Shown here in pieces: positions 1 to 9,531 of a DNA stretch of 64,000 bases. The DNA comes from Mitsuaria chitosanitabida ATCC BAA-476 = NBRC 102408 (GTDB lineage: Bacteria > Pseudomonadota > Gammaproteobacteria > Burkholderiales > Burkholderiaceae_C). A program made the position numbers and the translations under genes. The notes beneath the pieces are model-generated. The model was not told the origin of the DNA. It saw only the letters and a program-made list of their open reading frames with translations, and ran no database searches. How positions within the stretch are numbered: the stretch's first letter is position 1; each line of letters opens with the position of its first letter. The stretch is from contig NZ_BCYP01000034.1 of assembly GCF_001598255.1 (NCBI RefSeq), forward strand, positions 1 through 64,000. The letters are read 5' to 3'.

Positions 1-1
1 C

Positions 2-691
<690 letters not shown>

Positions 692-752
692 GGGTCTCGG
701 CCACTGCGCCCCCCGTGGCCCTGGCCATGGCCGCCTCAGGCGCGGCGAACGG

Positions 753-1394
753 TCACTCCGCGCCCACCGGCGCGGCGCGCTCCAGCCAGGCGCTCAGGCG
801 CTCCCATTGCGCCAGATCCCGTGCCACGCGCCCGGGGGCGATGTCCCAGAGCGTCAGCCCGCGCGCCGCGAGCTGGACATAGTTCTGGGTGTCGCGCAGC
901 TCGGCCAGCAGCGGCAGGCCCAACTGCTCGATGAACTGGTGCAGCTGCTGCTGGGACAGCGTCCCCTCGCGCACCCGCATCGCCACCAGGCCGATGGCGG
1001 GCGCGCGCCCGTCCTTGGCCATTTCCCTCAGCCCCTTCACGAAGTCGAAGGTGGCCTGGATGTCGAAGAGCGACGGCTGCAGCGGCACCACCACGCGGTC
1101 CGCGACTTTGAGCGCCTGCGCCAGCTTCTTCCCGTGCAGCCCGGCCGGCGTGTCCAGCACCGCATGCGAGACGCCCTTGGGCGTGCGCAGCTGCTCGGTG
1201 GATTCGAGCGCCCAGCCATGGATGGCCGGCAGCGCCGCGGGCCGCTGGGCCAGCCAACGCGCCGAGGACTGCTGGCGGTCGATGTCGCCCAGCATCACGG
1301 CATGGCCGCGATGCGCCAGGAAGCCCGCGATGTTGCTCGCGAGCGTGCTCTTGCCGACCCCGCCCTTGGGGTTGGCGACCAGGATCACCGGCAT
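753..1394 (-). CDS. ParA/MinD-family ATPase
   Basis: A 213-residue cytoplasmic P-loop ATPase. It has the deviant Walker A motif KGGVGKST at residues 10-17, a switch-like GDIDRQQSS motif and a Walker B-like strand ending VLDTPAG, as in ParA-family proteins that partition DNA or position protein complexes. The ATG at 1394 is preceded by GAGGAGAGG and puts the Walker A at the usual distance from the N-terminus; the longer open frame upstream lacks a ribosome site and is not conserved-looking. No parB or centromere-like repeat lies next to it, so chromosome partition is not supported. An orphan ParA that positions some cell-surface or regulatory complex is possible. It converges on the OmpA-like gene and diverges from kefF. 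Confidence 0.85.
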   Translation of the reverse strand: MPVILVANPKGGVGKSTLASNIAGFLAHRGHAVMLGDIDRQQSSARWLAQRPAALPAIHGWALESTEQLRTPKGVSHAVLDTPAGLHGKKLAQALKVADRVVVPLQPSLFDIQATFDFVKGLREMAKDGRAPAIGLVAMRVREGTLSQQQLHQFIEQLGLPLLAELRDTQNYVQLAARGLTLWDIAPGRVARDLAQWERLSAWLERAAPVGAE

Positions 1395-1455
1395 GGCCTC
1401 TCCTCTCCTCGATGAGGTGCGCGGGATCTTAGGCGATACCGCAAAATCCGCCGCC

Positions 1456-2073
1456 ATGAGCTCCCCGTCCATCCTGATCCTGGCCGCGCACCCGGACCTC
1501 GCCCATTCCCGCATCACCCGCGCGCTGCTGTCCGCCGCGCACGGGCAGCCCCATGTGCGGGTCCGCGACCTCTATGCGCTCTATCCCGACTACTCGATCG
1601 ACACCCAGGCCGAGCAGGACGCCCTGCGCGATGCCGAGATGCTGGTCTGGCTGCACCCGATGCACTGGTACGGCATGCCCGCGCTGATGAAGCTGTGGGT
1701 GGACGAGGTGCTCAGCGTGGGCTTCGCCTATGGTCAGGCCGGCCATGCGCTGCACGGGAAGGACCTGTGGCTGGTGACCTCCACCGGCGGCAGCGCCCAC
1801 TCGTACAGCGCTGAGGGCTACAACCGCCATCCGGTCGGCGACTTCCTGCTGCCCTATGCGCAGACGGCCGCGCTGTGCGGCATGCGCTTCCTGCCGCCGC
1901 TGGTGCTGCATGGCGCGCAGAAGGCCTCGGCCGAGCAGGTCCAGGCCCATGCGCGCGACTTCCTCGAGGGCCTGCGCGAGCTGCCCGCCTGGTGCGAGCG
2001 TCAACCCGAACCCGCCCAGGAGGCCGTCCCCGACGACGAGCGCCCCGCCAACCAGGAAGGAGTGCCGGTCTGA
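1456..2073 (+). CDS. kefF: KefF-like NAD(P)H:quinone oxidoreductase, antiporter ancillary subunit
   Basis: A 205-residue flavodoxin-fold protein of the NQO1/KefF family. SILILAAHPDLAHSR at the N-terminus is the FMN-binding loop, followed by the conserved LVWLHPMHWYGMPALMKLWVDEV and the glycine-rich VTSTGGSAHSY. In enteric bacteria KefF binds and activates the glutathione-gated K+/H+ antiporter KefC at the inner membrane during electrophile stress. Its stop codon overlaps the start of the KefC-like gene (TGATG at 2071-2075), so the two are translationally coupled and very probably partners. The C-terminal 20 or so residues are hydrophilic and variable. The start at 1456 gives the usual family length. 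Confidence 0.9.
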   Translation: MSSPSILILAAHPDLAHSRITRALLSAAHGQPHVRVRDLYALYPDYSIDTQAEQDALRDAEMLVWLHPMHWYGMPALMKLWVDEVLSVGFAYGQAGHALHGKDLWLVTSTGGSAHSYSAEGYNRHPVGDFLLPYAQTAALCGMRFLPPLVLHGAQKASAEQVQAHARDFLEGLRELPAWCERQPEPAQEAVPDDERPANQEGVPV

Positions 2074-3995
2074 TGCAAGCGACGATAGAAGCGACGACGC
2101 ATGCCGTGCACGGCAACTGGTTGTTCACGCCGCTGGTGCTGCTGGCGGCGGCGGTGCTCGCGGTGCCGCTGGCGCGCGGGCTGAAGCTGGGATCCATCCT
2201 GGGCTACCTGGTCGCGGGCGTGCTGCTCGGGCCGCAGGTGCTGGGGCTGATCAGCGAGCCGGCCACCGTGCTGGAGGTGGGCGAGTTCGGCGTGGTGCTG
2301 ATGATGTTCCTGGTCGGCCTGGAGCTGGAGCCCAAGCGGCTGTGGGCGCTGCGCCGGCCCATCTTCGGCTGGGGCTCGGCGCAGATGCTGGGCTGCGCGG
2401 CGCTGCTGCTGGCGCCCGCCTTCCTGATCGACACGGACTGGCACGCCGCGGTGATCGTGGCGCTGGGCCTGGCGATGTCGTCGACCGCGGTGGCGCTGGC
2501 GGTGCTCAGCGAGAAGAACCTGGGCGGCACCCGCGCCGGCCAGAGCGTCATCAGCGTGGCGCTGCTGCAGGACATCGCCGCCATCCCCGTGCTGGCGCTG
2601 GTCCCCATCCTGGCCAGCCAGGGCCGGCCCGCCGCCGGACATTCGGGCGCGCGCATCTGGATCGCGATCGGCGCGCTGGTGCTGATCGTGCTGGGCGGGC
2701 GCCTGCTGCTGCGACCGCTGCTGCGCTGGATCGCCCGCAGCGGCACGCCGGAGATCTTCACCGCCGCCTCGCTGCTGCTGGTGCTGGCCGCGGCCATGCT
2801 GATGCAGAAGGTCGGGCTGTCGATGGCGCTGGGCGCCTTCGCCGCCGGCGTGCTGCTGGCGGAGAGCGAATATCGCCGCGCGCTGGAGGCCGACCTGGAG
2901 CCCTTCAAGGGCCTGCTGCTGGGGATGTTCTTCATCGCGGTGGGCATGGGCCTGGACCTGACGGTGCTGTGGCACAAGCCCTTCGCCGTGCTGGGCCTGC
3001 TGGCCGCGCTGTGGCTGTGCAAGGGCCTGGTGCTGGCCGTCCTGGGCCGGCTGATGGGTCTGCCGCGGCCCGAGCGCGCGGTCTTCGTCATCCTGCTGGC
3101 GCAGGGCGGCGAGTTCGGCTTCGTCGTCTTCCAGCTGGCCGAGCAGGCCACGCTGATCGACTCCGCCCAGCGCTCGGTGCTGGTGGCGGCGGTGGCGCTG
3201 TCGCTGGCGCTGACCCCGGCCCTGCTGGCCTGGGCGCAGCGCCGCGCGGGCAACATCGAGCGCAAGTCCCCGCACGAGCTCAAGGAGCAGCAGGACTCCA
3301 AGATCATCATTGCCGGCTTCGGCCGCTACGGGCAGATCATCGGCCGGATGCTGTTCGCCAACGGCATCCCCGCGACGGTGCTGGATCACGACGCCGACAC
3401 GGTCGAGTCGCTGCGCCGCTTCGGCTGGCGCGTGTTCTGGGGCGACGCGACGCGGCTGGAGCTGCTGCGCATCGCCGGCGCCGAGACGGCGCACGTGCTG
3501 GTGCTGGCGGTCGACGACTTCAACCACAGCGTCAAGATCGCCGAGATCGCGCGCCAGCACTTCCCGCACCTGACCATCGTGGCCCGGGCGCGCAACGTCC
3601 AGCACTACTACGCGCTGCGCGAACTGGGCGTGGAACTCATCGAGCGCGAGACGCTGGACTCCGCGCTGATGAGCGCCCGCAGCGTGCTGGAGCAGATCGG
3701 CTGGACGCCGCACGCGGCGCGGCAGATGGCCTGGCGCTTCCGCCGCCACACGGTCGAGCAGACCGAGGAGATGCGGCCCCACCGCGGCGACCTGGACACG
3801 CTGATCGCGATGTCCAAGCGCGGCCGGGAGCAACTGGAGGAACGCCTGGCGGCCGAGCGTCGCGCGCTGGCCGACGGCCAGGGCACGCGCCCGTGGCAGG
3901 AGCCGTCGATGGCGCCGGGTGCCGCGCCCCAGGTCGCGCCCGCCGTGGCGCCGCAGGCCGGCTCGCCCGATCATCCCCAGCCCGACAAGGCCTGA
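2073..3995 (+). CDS. kefC: Glutathione-regulated K+/H+ antiporter (KefC/KefB type)
   Basis: A 640-residue CPA2-family antiporter. About a dozen hydrophobic segments fill residues 10-385 and include the Kef signature LVGLELEPKRLW. From about residue 409 a cytosolic RCK/TrkA-N domain begins with IIIAGFGRYGQIIG, a Rossmann GxGxxG motif for nucleotide or glutathione-adduct sensing. The tail after residue 590 is Ala/Pro-rich and probably disordered. It exchanges K+ for H+ across the inner membrane to acidify the cytoplasm under electrophile stress. It is translationally coupled to the KefF-like gene just upstream. KefB and KefC cannot be told apart from sequence alone; the kefF neighbour favours KefC. 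Confidence 0.9.
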   Translation: MQATIEATTHAVHGNWLFTPLVLLAAAVLAVPLARGLKLGSILGYLVAGVLLGPQVLGLISEPATVLEVGEFGVVLMMFLVGLELEPKRLWALRRPIFGWGSAQMLGCAALLLAPAFLIDTDWHAAVIVALGLAMSSTAVALAVLSEKNLGGTRAGQSVISVALLQDIAAIPVLALVPILASQGRPAAGHSGARIWIAIGALVLIVLGGRLLLRPLLRWIARSGTPEIFTAASLLLVLAAAMLMQKVGLSMALGAFAAGVLLAESEYRRALEADLEPFKGLLLGMFFIAVGMGLDLTVLWHKPFAVLGLLAALWLCKGLVLAVLGRLMGLPRPERAVFVILLAQGGEFGFVVFQLAEQATLIDSAQRSVLVAAVALSLALTPALLAWAQRRAGNIERKSPHELKEQQDSKIIIAGFGRYGQIIGRMLFANGIPATVLDHDADTVESLRRFGWRVFWGDATRLELLRIAGAETAHVLVLAVDDFNHSVKIAEIARQHFPHLTIVARARNVQHYYALRELGVELIERETLDSALMSARSVLEQIGWTPHAARQMAWRFRRHTVEQTEEMRPHRGDLDTLIAMSKRGREQLEERLAAERRALADGQGTRPWQEPSMAPGAAPQVAPAVAPQAGSPDHPQPDKA

Positions 3996-4020
3996 CGGCC
4001 GAGGCGACAATCACCCCCCT

Positions 4021-4461
4021 ATGTTTGCCCCATCCCAACTCGAGGTCAGGCGCTTCTTCTGCCAGACCTACCGCAAGCAGCGCGACCGCCTGCCCCTGAC
4101 GCCGATGGAGGCCATCGCCGCCGACTGGATCGAGCAGCACCCGGAGTACCACGAGGAGCTGGCCGACGAGGACGCCGCGCTGGCGGCGGTCTACACCGTC
4201 GAGGACGGCCGCACGAATCCCTTCCTGCATCTGTCCATGCACCTGAGCCTGATCGAGCAGCATCAGATCGACCAGCCCACCGGCGTGCGCCAGGCGCTGG
4301 ATCTGCTGGCGGCGCGCCGCCAGTCGCTGCACGAGGCGCACCACGAGGCGATGGAGTGCCTGGGCGAGATGATCTGGTCGTCCCAGCGCAGCGGGCTGCC
4401 GCCGGACGGTCACGCCTACCTGGACTGCCTGCGCCGCAAGGCGACCCGCACGCCGACCTGA
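4021..4461 (+). CDS. DUF1841 family protein
   Basis: A 146-residue soluble, mostly helical protein. FAPSQLEVRRFFCQTYRK at the N-terminus and the central NPFLHLSMHLSLIEQ segment match the DUF1841 family of beta- and gamma-proteobacteria, whose function is unknown. The spacing HLSMHLSLIEQHQID with later His and Glu residues suggests a metal site, but this is speculation. It starts 25 bp after the KefC-like gene and may be co-transcribed with it. It is followed by a strong bidirectional terminator. Confidence 0.85.
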   Translation: MFAPSQLEVRRFFCQTYRKQRDRLPLTPMEAIAADWIEQHPEYHEELADEDAALAAVYTVEDGRTNPFLHLSMHLSLIEQHQIDQPTGVRQALDLLAARRQSLHEAHHEAMECLGEMIWSSQRSGLPPDGHAYLDCLRRKATRTPT

Positions 4462-4503
4462 GCGGCGCCGGCGCCGGCGCCGCTTCGGACGCCAAAAAAC
4501 ACA

Positions 4504-4526
4504 AAAGCCACGCATCGCGTGGCTTT
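4504..4526. terminator. Bidirectional rho-independent terminator
   Basis: A 10-bp stem (AAAGCCACGC / GCGTGGCTTT) with an ATC loop, preceded by an A-rich tract and followed by TTTCTTC. It sits between the converging DUF1841 gene and flgN and would serve both. Confidence 0.85.
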
Positions 4527-4582
4527 CTTCGTTCAGGGAGCGGTTTCTCGATCGGGTCGGATGCTTCCTGCGTGTTGCTGGT

Positions 4583-4972
4583 TCAGGCCTGGATCGACCC
4601 GCCGAATGCCGACTTGCGCTCGTTCTTGCCCGAGGCGCCGTACAGGCCCGTGGGCTCGCCGGGCATCAGCACGTCGATGGCGCGATCCAGCGCGGCGGTG
4701 GCGCGGGCCAGGGACTCGCGCTGGGCGGCGACACGGCCGCCGGCCTGCATCAGGCGGGTGCGCAGGTTCGCCGGCACCGTGCCGTTGCGCGCCGCGGCGG
4801 TGAATTGCTCGATGGCGCGCGCCAGGGCCAGATGCAGGGATGCGGCATGCAGCTCGATGGCGGCCGAGTCACGTCGGTGCAGCGCCTCGCCCAGCAGGTT
4901 GAGGCAGCTTTCCACGTCCTGGAGCGGTTGCTCCAGGTCGACGACGGTCGTGTTCACGGCAGTGGCGGTCAT
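4583..4972 (-). CDS. flgN: Flagellar export chaperone FlgN
   Basis: A 129-residue helical protein. Length, composition and position directly after flgM match FlgN, the cytoplasmic chaperone that delivers the hook-junction proteins FlgK and FlgL to the export gate. The helix LEQPLQDVESCLNLLGEALHRRD and the second long helix containing RESLARATAALDRAIDVLM fit the fold. The C-terminal TGLYGASGKN is the substrate-proximal segment often seen in beta-proteobacterial FlgN. FlgN is poorly conserved, so the call rests mainly on context. It should share the sigma-28 promoter in front of flgM. Confidence 0.85.
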   Translation of the reverse strand: MTATAVNTTVVDLEQPLQDVESCLNLLGEALHRRDSAAIELHAASLHLALARAIEQFTAAARNGTVPANLRTRLMQAGGRVAAQRESLARATAALDRAIDVLMPGEPTGLYGASGKNERKSAFGGSIQA

Positions 4973-5031
4973 GGCGGCGACGGAAAAATCGTTGTCTTCA
5001 GGCGCTGACGTCAGGTTTTCTCAGCGGCCCA

Positions 5032-5349
5032 TCAGTGCGAGGGCTGGGCCCGGCTCACCATCTCGCTCGCGTTGGCGATCAGCTTGTCGGCGATCGCGTC
5101 GGCGTTGATGGTGAACTTGCCTTCCTCGATGGCCTTGGCGATGCGCGACACCTTCTCGGTGTCGAAGCTGCCATCCTCCGAGCCCGCCCCAGCGATCAGG
5201 CTGCTGGCGGTGCTGGACAGTTCCACTTGCGAACCCGCATCGGCGGCGCCGGCCTTGCCCGCCTTCGCCTTGCCGGCGTCGGCGCCACCGGTGCGCTCGT
5301 TGCTCAGCTTGGTGTACGCGTTCAGTTCAGGGCTGTTACCGATTTTCAT
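5032..5349 (-). CDS. flgM: Anti-sigma-28 factor FlgM
   Basis: A 105-residue protein with a disordered, Ala/Gly/Lys-rich N-terminal half and a conserved C-terminal half (VELSSTASSL ... DTEKVSRIAKAIEEGKFTINADAIADKLI) that binds FliA and blocks it from core RNA polymerase. FlgM leaves the cell through the finished hook, which frees FliA for late genes. A near-consensus sigma-28 site lies about 50 bp upstream (5400-5426, minus strand), giving the usual negative feedback loop with FliA. flgN follows 59 bp downstream. Confidence 0.96.
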   Translation of the reverse strand: MKIGNSPELNAYTKLSNERTGGADAGKAKAGKAGAADAGSQVELSSTASSLIAGAGSEDGSFDTEKVSRIAKAIEEGKFTINADAIADKLIANASEMVSRAQPSH

Positions 5350-5399
5350 GGGATATCTCCACGGGTCCGATCACGGACGGACCCCTTCCAATACCCGGT

Positions 5400-5426
5400 A
5401 TATCGGCCCTGGGGCCGCCGACTTTA
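5400..5426 (-). promoter_or_regulatory. Sigma-28 (FliA) promoter of flgMN
   Basis: Minus strand: TAAAGTCG, 11 bp, GCCGATAT, compared with the consensus TAAAGTTT-N11-GCCGATAA. This is the same pair of octamers as in front of fliD. It lies between the end of flgA and flgM, leaving a leader of about 45 nt. Confidence 0.9.
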
Positions 5427-5469
5427 GGGAAGAGGTTCACAAATCCGACAACTCGTCGGGTCAGGGGCG

Positions 5470-6282
5470 TCACAGTAACACCTCCACCCGCCGTTCACCG
5501 ATGGTACGTCCGGTGACCATGCGCCCGTTGTCGAAGCGCACTCGGACGTCCTGGCCTTCCAGCCCGACGCCCATCGCCTGTCCCTCACCGGCCACGGCGT
5601 AGCCGCTGCCGGTGGCCATGACCTGCACCCGGTCGCCCGGCTGCACCCATTGGCGCAGTTTCAGATCCGCCGACCGCAGGGTCTCCCCCACGGCCATGGG
5701 CTTGGCCAGATGCCGTCCGACCCAGCCTTCCGGTTGGGTATAGACGGCGCCGGCCTCGCCTGCAATGTCCACTTCGGCCAGACGCAGCTGATCTTGAGCC
5801 AGAACCGTCCCCGCGGGAAGGTCGGATGCCGCGACATAGGCCTGTCCGTAGACCTTGATGGTCAGCGGCAGCGTCACATTCCACTTGGTCGCGCCCGACA
5901 GGCAGCGCAGACCGAGCCGGGTCCGGCCCCACATGCGCTGGCCGGGCGGCAGATAGGGCTGGATCTGCGCGCAGGGCGCCAGGCGCAGGCGCGGATCCAG
6001 GCGGCCCAGTTCGACCTCCACCCGGGCCTGGTTCGGCGCCACCTGCTTGGCACCGGCGACGGCCAGCACCTGCAGGCGCTGCTCCAGCGTGGCGTCCAGC
6101 GCGGCCAGTCCCGACGCGTCGCTATTCAGAAGCGGGCTGGCCGGAGCGGCCACCGCCTGCGCGGGCACGGTCTGGGCCGAGGCCTCGTCCAGGCCACCAA
6201 AAAGCAGCCAGACCGACAGCAACGCCCCGGCCAACAGGCCTGGCAGCGCTTGCGCGTGGGTGTGGGGGCAGCTTTTCGACAT
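5470..6282 (-). CDS. flgA: Flagellar basal-body P-ring chaperone FlgA
   Basis: A 270-residue periplasmic protein. The start at 6282 gives a classic signal peptide (hydrophobic ALPGLLAGALLSVWLLFGG, then ASA). The mature part has the two family cysteines in RLAPC...GLRCL and an SAF domain (VAASDLPAGTVLAQDQL to the C-terminus), the part that binds FlgI. FlgA assists P-ring assembly around the rod. The longer open frame upstream, to 6480, runs into the flgB promoter region and is rejected. The gene is divergent from flgB, as is usual in Burkholderiales. Confidence 0.93.
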   Translation of the reverse strand: MSKSCPHTHAQALPGLLAGALLSVWLLFGGLDEASAQTVPAQAVAAPASPLLNSDASGLAALDATLEQRLQVLAVAGAKQVAPNQARVEVELGRLDPRLRLAPCAQIQPYLPPGQRMWGRTRLGLRCLSGATKWNVTLPLTIKVYGQAYVAASDLPAGTVLAQDQLRLAEVDIAGEAGAVYTQPEGWVGRHLAKPMAVGETLRSADLKLRQWVQPGDRVQVMATGSGYAVAGEGQAMGVGLEGQDVRVRFDNGRMVTGRTIGERRVEVLL

Positions 6283-6343
6283 GGACGGAACTGTAGGGCC
6301 AGCCCCGTCGCCGATGGCTGGGAAATGCGCCGGGAACACCCGT

Positions 6344-6384
6344 CTTATCCCGCTCAAGTTCTTCGACCCGTTGCCCACAATGGC
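6344..6384 (+). promoter_or_regulatory. flgB operon promoter region with sigma-28-like site
   Basis: CTTATCCCGC (from 6344), then TCAAGTTC (6354-6361), 11 bp, GCCCACAA (6373-6380) and ACAATGGC. The spacing is that of sigma-28, and six of eight bases match in each box. The same CTTATC...ACAATGG frame recurs upstream of flhA and flhB. An FlhDC/sigma-70 promoter using CACAAT as the -10 box is the main alternative. Confidence 0.55.
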
Positions 6385-6480
6385 CGAACGTGAAAAGCCG
6401 AGCGCGTGCCGCCCGGCCGGAACGAGACCCGCCGACCGTGCGTCCCGCCCTGCCGGACGCCGTCCCCGAAGGAGATTCAC

Positions 6481-6867
6481 ATGCTGAACAAACTGACCGA
6501 CGCGATGAACTTCCAGGCCCAGGCGCTGACCCTGCGGGCCGAGCGTCAGCGTCTGCTCGCCAGCAACATCGCCAACGCGGACACCCCCGGCTACCAGTCC
6601 AAGGACCTGGACTTCGCCAAGGCGCTGCGCGAGGCCACCGCCCCGGCCGCCAACGCGGACAGCAACCAGACCCTGACCCAGCGCACGCAGAACGCGATCC
6701 AGAGCAGCCTCAGCGCCATGACCAGCATGGACAGCAACACCGTGGACATGGACCGCGAGCGCGCCAGCTTCGCCGACAACACGGTGAAGTACGAGGCCTC
6801 GCTGCGATTCCTGAACGGCTCCATCCGCACCATGATGGATGCGATGAAGTCGCCCAACGCGGCCTGA
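6481..6867 (+). CDS. flgB: Flagellar proximal rod protein FlgB
   Basis: A 128-residue rod subunit and the first gene of the long flgBCDEFGHIJKL operon. It carries the axial-protein N-terminal motif LLASNIANADTPGYQ and a C-terminal heptad helix (TVKYEASLRFLNGSIRTMMDAM) that packs into the rod core. It crosses the inner membrane through the flagellar type III export gate, with no cleavable signal. The ATG at 6481 follows AAGGAG with good spacing. Confidence 0.97.
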   Translation: MLNKLTDAMNFQAQALTLRAERQRLLASNIANADTPGYQSKDLDFAKALREATAPAANADSNQTLTQRTQNAIQSSLSAMTSMDSNTVDMDRERASFADNTVKYEASLRFLNGSIRTMMDAMKSPNAA

Positions 6868-6893
6868 CGCAGCACTAGAAGCAGGAGCCCGTC

Positions 6894-7310
6894 ATGTCGA
6901 TGTTCAGCATCTTCCACATCTCCGGCAGCGCGGTCAGCGCCCAGAGCCAACGCCTGAACGCGGTGGCCAGCAACATGGCCAACGCCGACACCGTGGCCGG
7001 CCCGGACGGCCAGGCCTACAAGGCGCGCCAGGTCGTGTTCCAGAGCGTGCTGGCCCAGAACGGCACCGATCCGACCGACGTCGGCGTGCAGGTCGTGGGC
7101 GTGCAGGAGAACCAGACCCCCGGCCGCCGCGTGCACGACCCCAGCCACCAGCTGGCCGACGCCGACGGCTATGTCACCTACAGCAACGTCAACAGCGTGG
7201 AGGAGATGGTCAACATGATCTCCGCCTCCCGCTCGTACCAGAACAACCTCGAGGTCATGGGCACCGCCAAGTCGCTGCTGCTCAAGACCCTGCAGATGGG
7301 CCAGGGCTGA
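6894..7310 (+). CDS. flgC: Flagellar proximal rod protein FlgC
   Basis: A 138-residue rod protein. N-terminal RLNAVASNMANADTVAGPDG is the Flg_bb_rod signature, and the C-terminal NVNSVEEMVNMISASRSYQNNLEVMGTAKSLL is the FlgC/FlgG-type helix. With FlgB, FlgF and FliE it builds the proximal rod. It begins 26 bp after flgB, inside the same operon. Confidence 0.97.
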   Translation: MSMFSIFHISGSAVSAQSQRLNAVASNMANADTVAGPDGQAYKARQVVFQSVLAQNGTDPTDVGVQVVGVQENQTPGRRVHDPSHQLADADGYVTYSNVNSVEEMVNMISASRSYQNNLEVMGTAKSLLLKTLQMGQG

Positions 7311-7353
7311 CGCCCCGCCGCCCTCGCCCGCCATCTGAAAGGGAAGGCCCGCC

Positions 7354-8004
7354 ATGGACTACACCTCGCTCAACGTCAACAGCAGCACCGGCAAGACTCC
7401 GACCACCGCCGCCCAGAGCAGCGGCGCGGCCGACACCCAGGACCGCTTCCTGAAGCTGCTGGTCGCGCAGATGCAGAACCAGGATCCGATGAACCCGATG
7501 GACAACGCGCAGGTCACGACCCAGCTCGCGCAGATCCAGACGGTGACCGGCGTGGGCACGCTGAACAACAGCATCCAGAGCCTGTCCGGCCAGTTCCAGC
7601 AGATGCAGGCGCTGCAGAGCGTCAGCCTGGTGGGCCGCGACGTCACCGTCCCCGGCAACAAGGTCGCGGTGACCGACGGCAAGGCGCAGATGAGCTTCGA
7701 CCTGGCCGACGCGGCCGACACGGTCAAGCTGGAGGTGCTCAACGGCGCCGGCGCGGTCATCTCCACCCAGGACCTGGGCGCGATGAAGGCCGGCAACCAG
7801 AACTACACCTGGGACGCCTCCAAGTCGCCCGAGACCGCCAACCTGAGCTTCCGCGTCACGGCGACCAAGAACAGCAACCCCGTCAGCACCACCACGCTGA
7901 TGCACGACACCGTCAAGGCCGTCAGCACGACGGGCTCGACGCTGCAGCTCGATCTCAAGAACTCCGGACTGGTCGACTACGACAAGGTCCGCGCGCTCGG
8001 CTGA
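7354..8004 (+). CDS. flgD: Flagellar hook-capping (scaffold) protein FlgD
   Basis: A 216-residue protein. The N-terminal third holds the conserved QDRFLKLLVAQMQNQDPMNPMDNAQVTTQLAQ segment, known as the hook-cap core. The rest forms beta-rich domains (FLIK-like and tudor-like) typical of FlgD, ending VRALG. It caps the growing hook and is discarded when the hook is finished. Length and position between flgC and flgE are standard. Confidence 0.96.
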   Translation: MDYTSLNVNSSTGKTPTTAAQSSGAADTQDRFLKLLVAQMQNQDPMNPMDNAQVTTQLAQIQTVTGVGTLNNSIQSLSGQFQQMQALQSVSLVGRDVTVPGNKVAVTDGKAQMSFDLADAADTVKLEVLNGAGAVISTQDLGAMKAGNQNYTWDASKSPETANLSFRVTATKNSNPVSTTTLMHDTVKAVSTTGSTLQLDLKNSGLVDYDKVRALG

Positions 8005-8075
8005 CGTTCAGCCGTTTCCCGCAAGAACGCGTCCACGACGCCAGCCCACCTGCCTGACACGCCCAAGGATCGACC

Positions 8076-9479
8076 ATGAGCTTCCAACAAGGCCTCTCCG
8101 GACTGAACGCCTCCTCCAAGAACCTGGAGGTGATCGGCAACAACATCGCCAACGCGCAGACCTACGGCGCCAAGTCCTCGCGCGCCGAGTTCGGCGACAT
8201 GTACGCCTCCGCGCTGAACGGGGCCGGCACCAACCAGGTCGGCATCGGCGTGCAGCTGCAGGCCGTGGCCCAGCAGTTCACGCAGGGCAACATCACCGTC
8301 ACCGAGAACCCGATGGACCTGGCCGTCAACGGCAACGGCTTCTTCCAGGTCAGCGACGGCAAGAACCCGACGACGTACACCCGCAACGGGCAGTTCAAGG
8401 TCGACAAGGACGGCTACATCGTCAACAACTCGCAGCTCAAGCTGCAGGGCTACCCCGCCGACGCCAACGGCGTGATCCAGCCCGGCCTGGCCCAGGCGCT
8501 GAAGCTGCCCACCGGCGGCATCGACCCCAAGACCACCGGCAACATCAACATGGAGTTCAACCTGGACTCCCGTTCCAAGGCCACCGCCGCCTACGACCTG
8601 ACCGATCCGGCCGACCCGAACTCGGCCAAGATCGACAAGACCGGCATCACGCTGAACGACCCGTCGACGTACAACAACGCCACGTCGATGACCGTCTACG
8701 ACGCCAAGGGCCAGCCCATCGCGCTGACGATGTACTACCAGCGCGCCAACAACGACGACGCCAACGGCAACACCGTGTGGAACGTCTACATGACGGCCAA
8801 CGGCTCGGCGGTGCAGTTCGACGCCAAGGGCAACCCGATCGACACGGACGACGGCAAGGCCAGCGGCAACCCGCTGACCCCCTTCACGCAGATGACCTTC
8901 CTGCCCACGGGCGGCAAGCCCGTCTCGCCCGGCCCGAGCGAGTTCCTGAACCTCAAGATCCCCGCCGGCGTGAACTCGCAGGGCGCTCCGACGCTGCCGA
9001 TCCCGGCCCCGCCGGCCGACCCGTCCGATCCGTCGGTGCAGGGCATCAAGCTGGACATGCGCTCGGCCACGGAGAACGGCTCCAACTTCGCCGTCACCGA
9101 CCTGACCCAGGACGGCTACGCCCCGGGCCAACTGGTGGGCATCAAGATCGAGGACAACGGCGTGGTCACGGCCCGCTACTCGAACGGCGAATCCAAGCCC
9201 GCCGGTCAGGTGGAGCTGGCGACCTTCCGCAACCCGCAAGGCCTGCAGCCGCTGGGCGGCAACCTGTGGGCGCAGACCAATGCCTCGGGCGCGCCGGTCG
9301 TCGGCGTGCCCGGCGACGGCAACCTGGGCTCGCTGACGCCGGGCGCGCTGGAGGAATCCAACGTGGACCTGACCTCCGAGCTGGTGAATATGGTCACCGC
9401 GCAGCGCGTTTATCAAGCGAATGCCCAGACCATCAAGACGCAAGATCAGGTCCTGCAGACGCTGGTCAACCTGCGCTGA
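8076..9479 (+). CDS. flgE: Flagellar hook protein FlgE
   Basis: A 467-residue structural protein of the hook. The N-terminus (SFQQGLSGLNASSKNLEVIGNNIANAQTYGAKSSRAEF) and C-terminus (LEESNVDLTSELVNMVTAQRVYQANAQTIKTQDQVLQTLVNLR) are the D0/D1 helical core shared by axial proteins. The middle 300 residues are the beta-rich, variable surface domains. It is exported through the type III gate under FlgD and switches off when the FliK ruler is satisfied (fliK is not in this window). It lies in the flg operon 71 bp after flgD. Confidence 0.97.
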   Translation: MSFQQGLSGLNASSKNLEVIGNNIANAQTYGAKSSRAEFGDMYASALNGAGTNQVGIGVQLQAVAQQFTQGNITVTENPMDLAVNGNGFFQVSDGKNPTTYTRNGQFKVDKDGYIVNNSQLKLQGYPADANGVIQPGLAQALKLPTGGIDPKTTGNINMEFNLDSRSKATAAYDLTDPADPNSAKIDKTGITLNDPSTYNNATSMTVYDAKGQPIALTMYYQRANNDDANGNTVWNVYMTANGSAVQFDAKGNPIDTDDGKASGNPLTPFTQMTFLPTGGKPVSPGPSEFLNLKIPAGVNSQGAPTLPIPAPPADPSDPSVQGIKLDMRSATENGSNFAVTDLTQDGYAPGQLVGIKIEDNGVVTARYSNGESKPAGQVELATFRNPQGLQPLGGNLWAQTNASGAPVVGVPGDGNLGSLTPGALEESNVDLTSELVNMVTAQRVYQANAQTIKTQDQVLQTLVNLR

Positions 9480-9531
9480 CGCCGGCTTGACCGGCTGACC
9501 CTTCGAACCCGCCCCCCGCAGAGGAATTCCC

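Noticed and set aside
753-1394. Chromosome or plasmid partition locus at the ParA-like gene
   Set aside because: No parB partner and no parS-like repeats in the surroundings.
2001-4010. 669-codon minus-strand frame opposite the KefC-like gene
   Set aside because: Gln/Arg/His-rich translation typical of an antisense frame in high-GC DNA; the plus strand encodes a clear antiporter.
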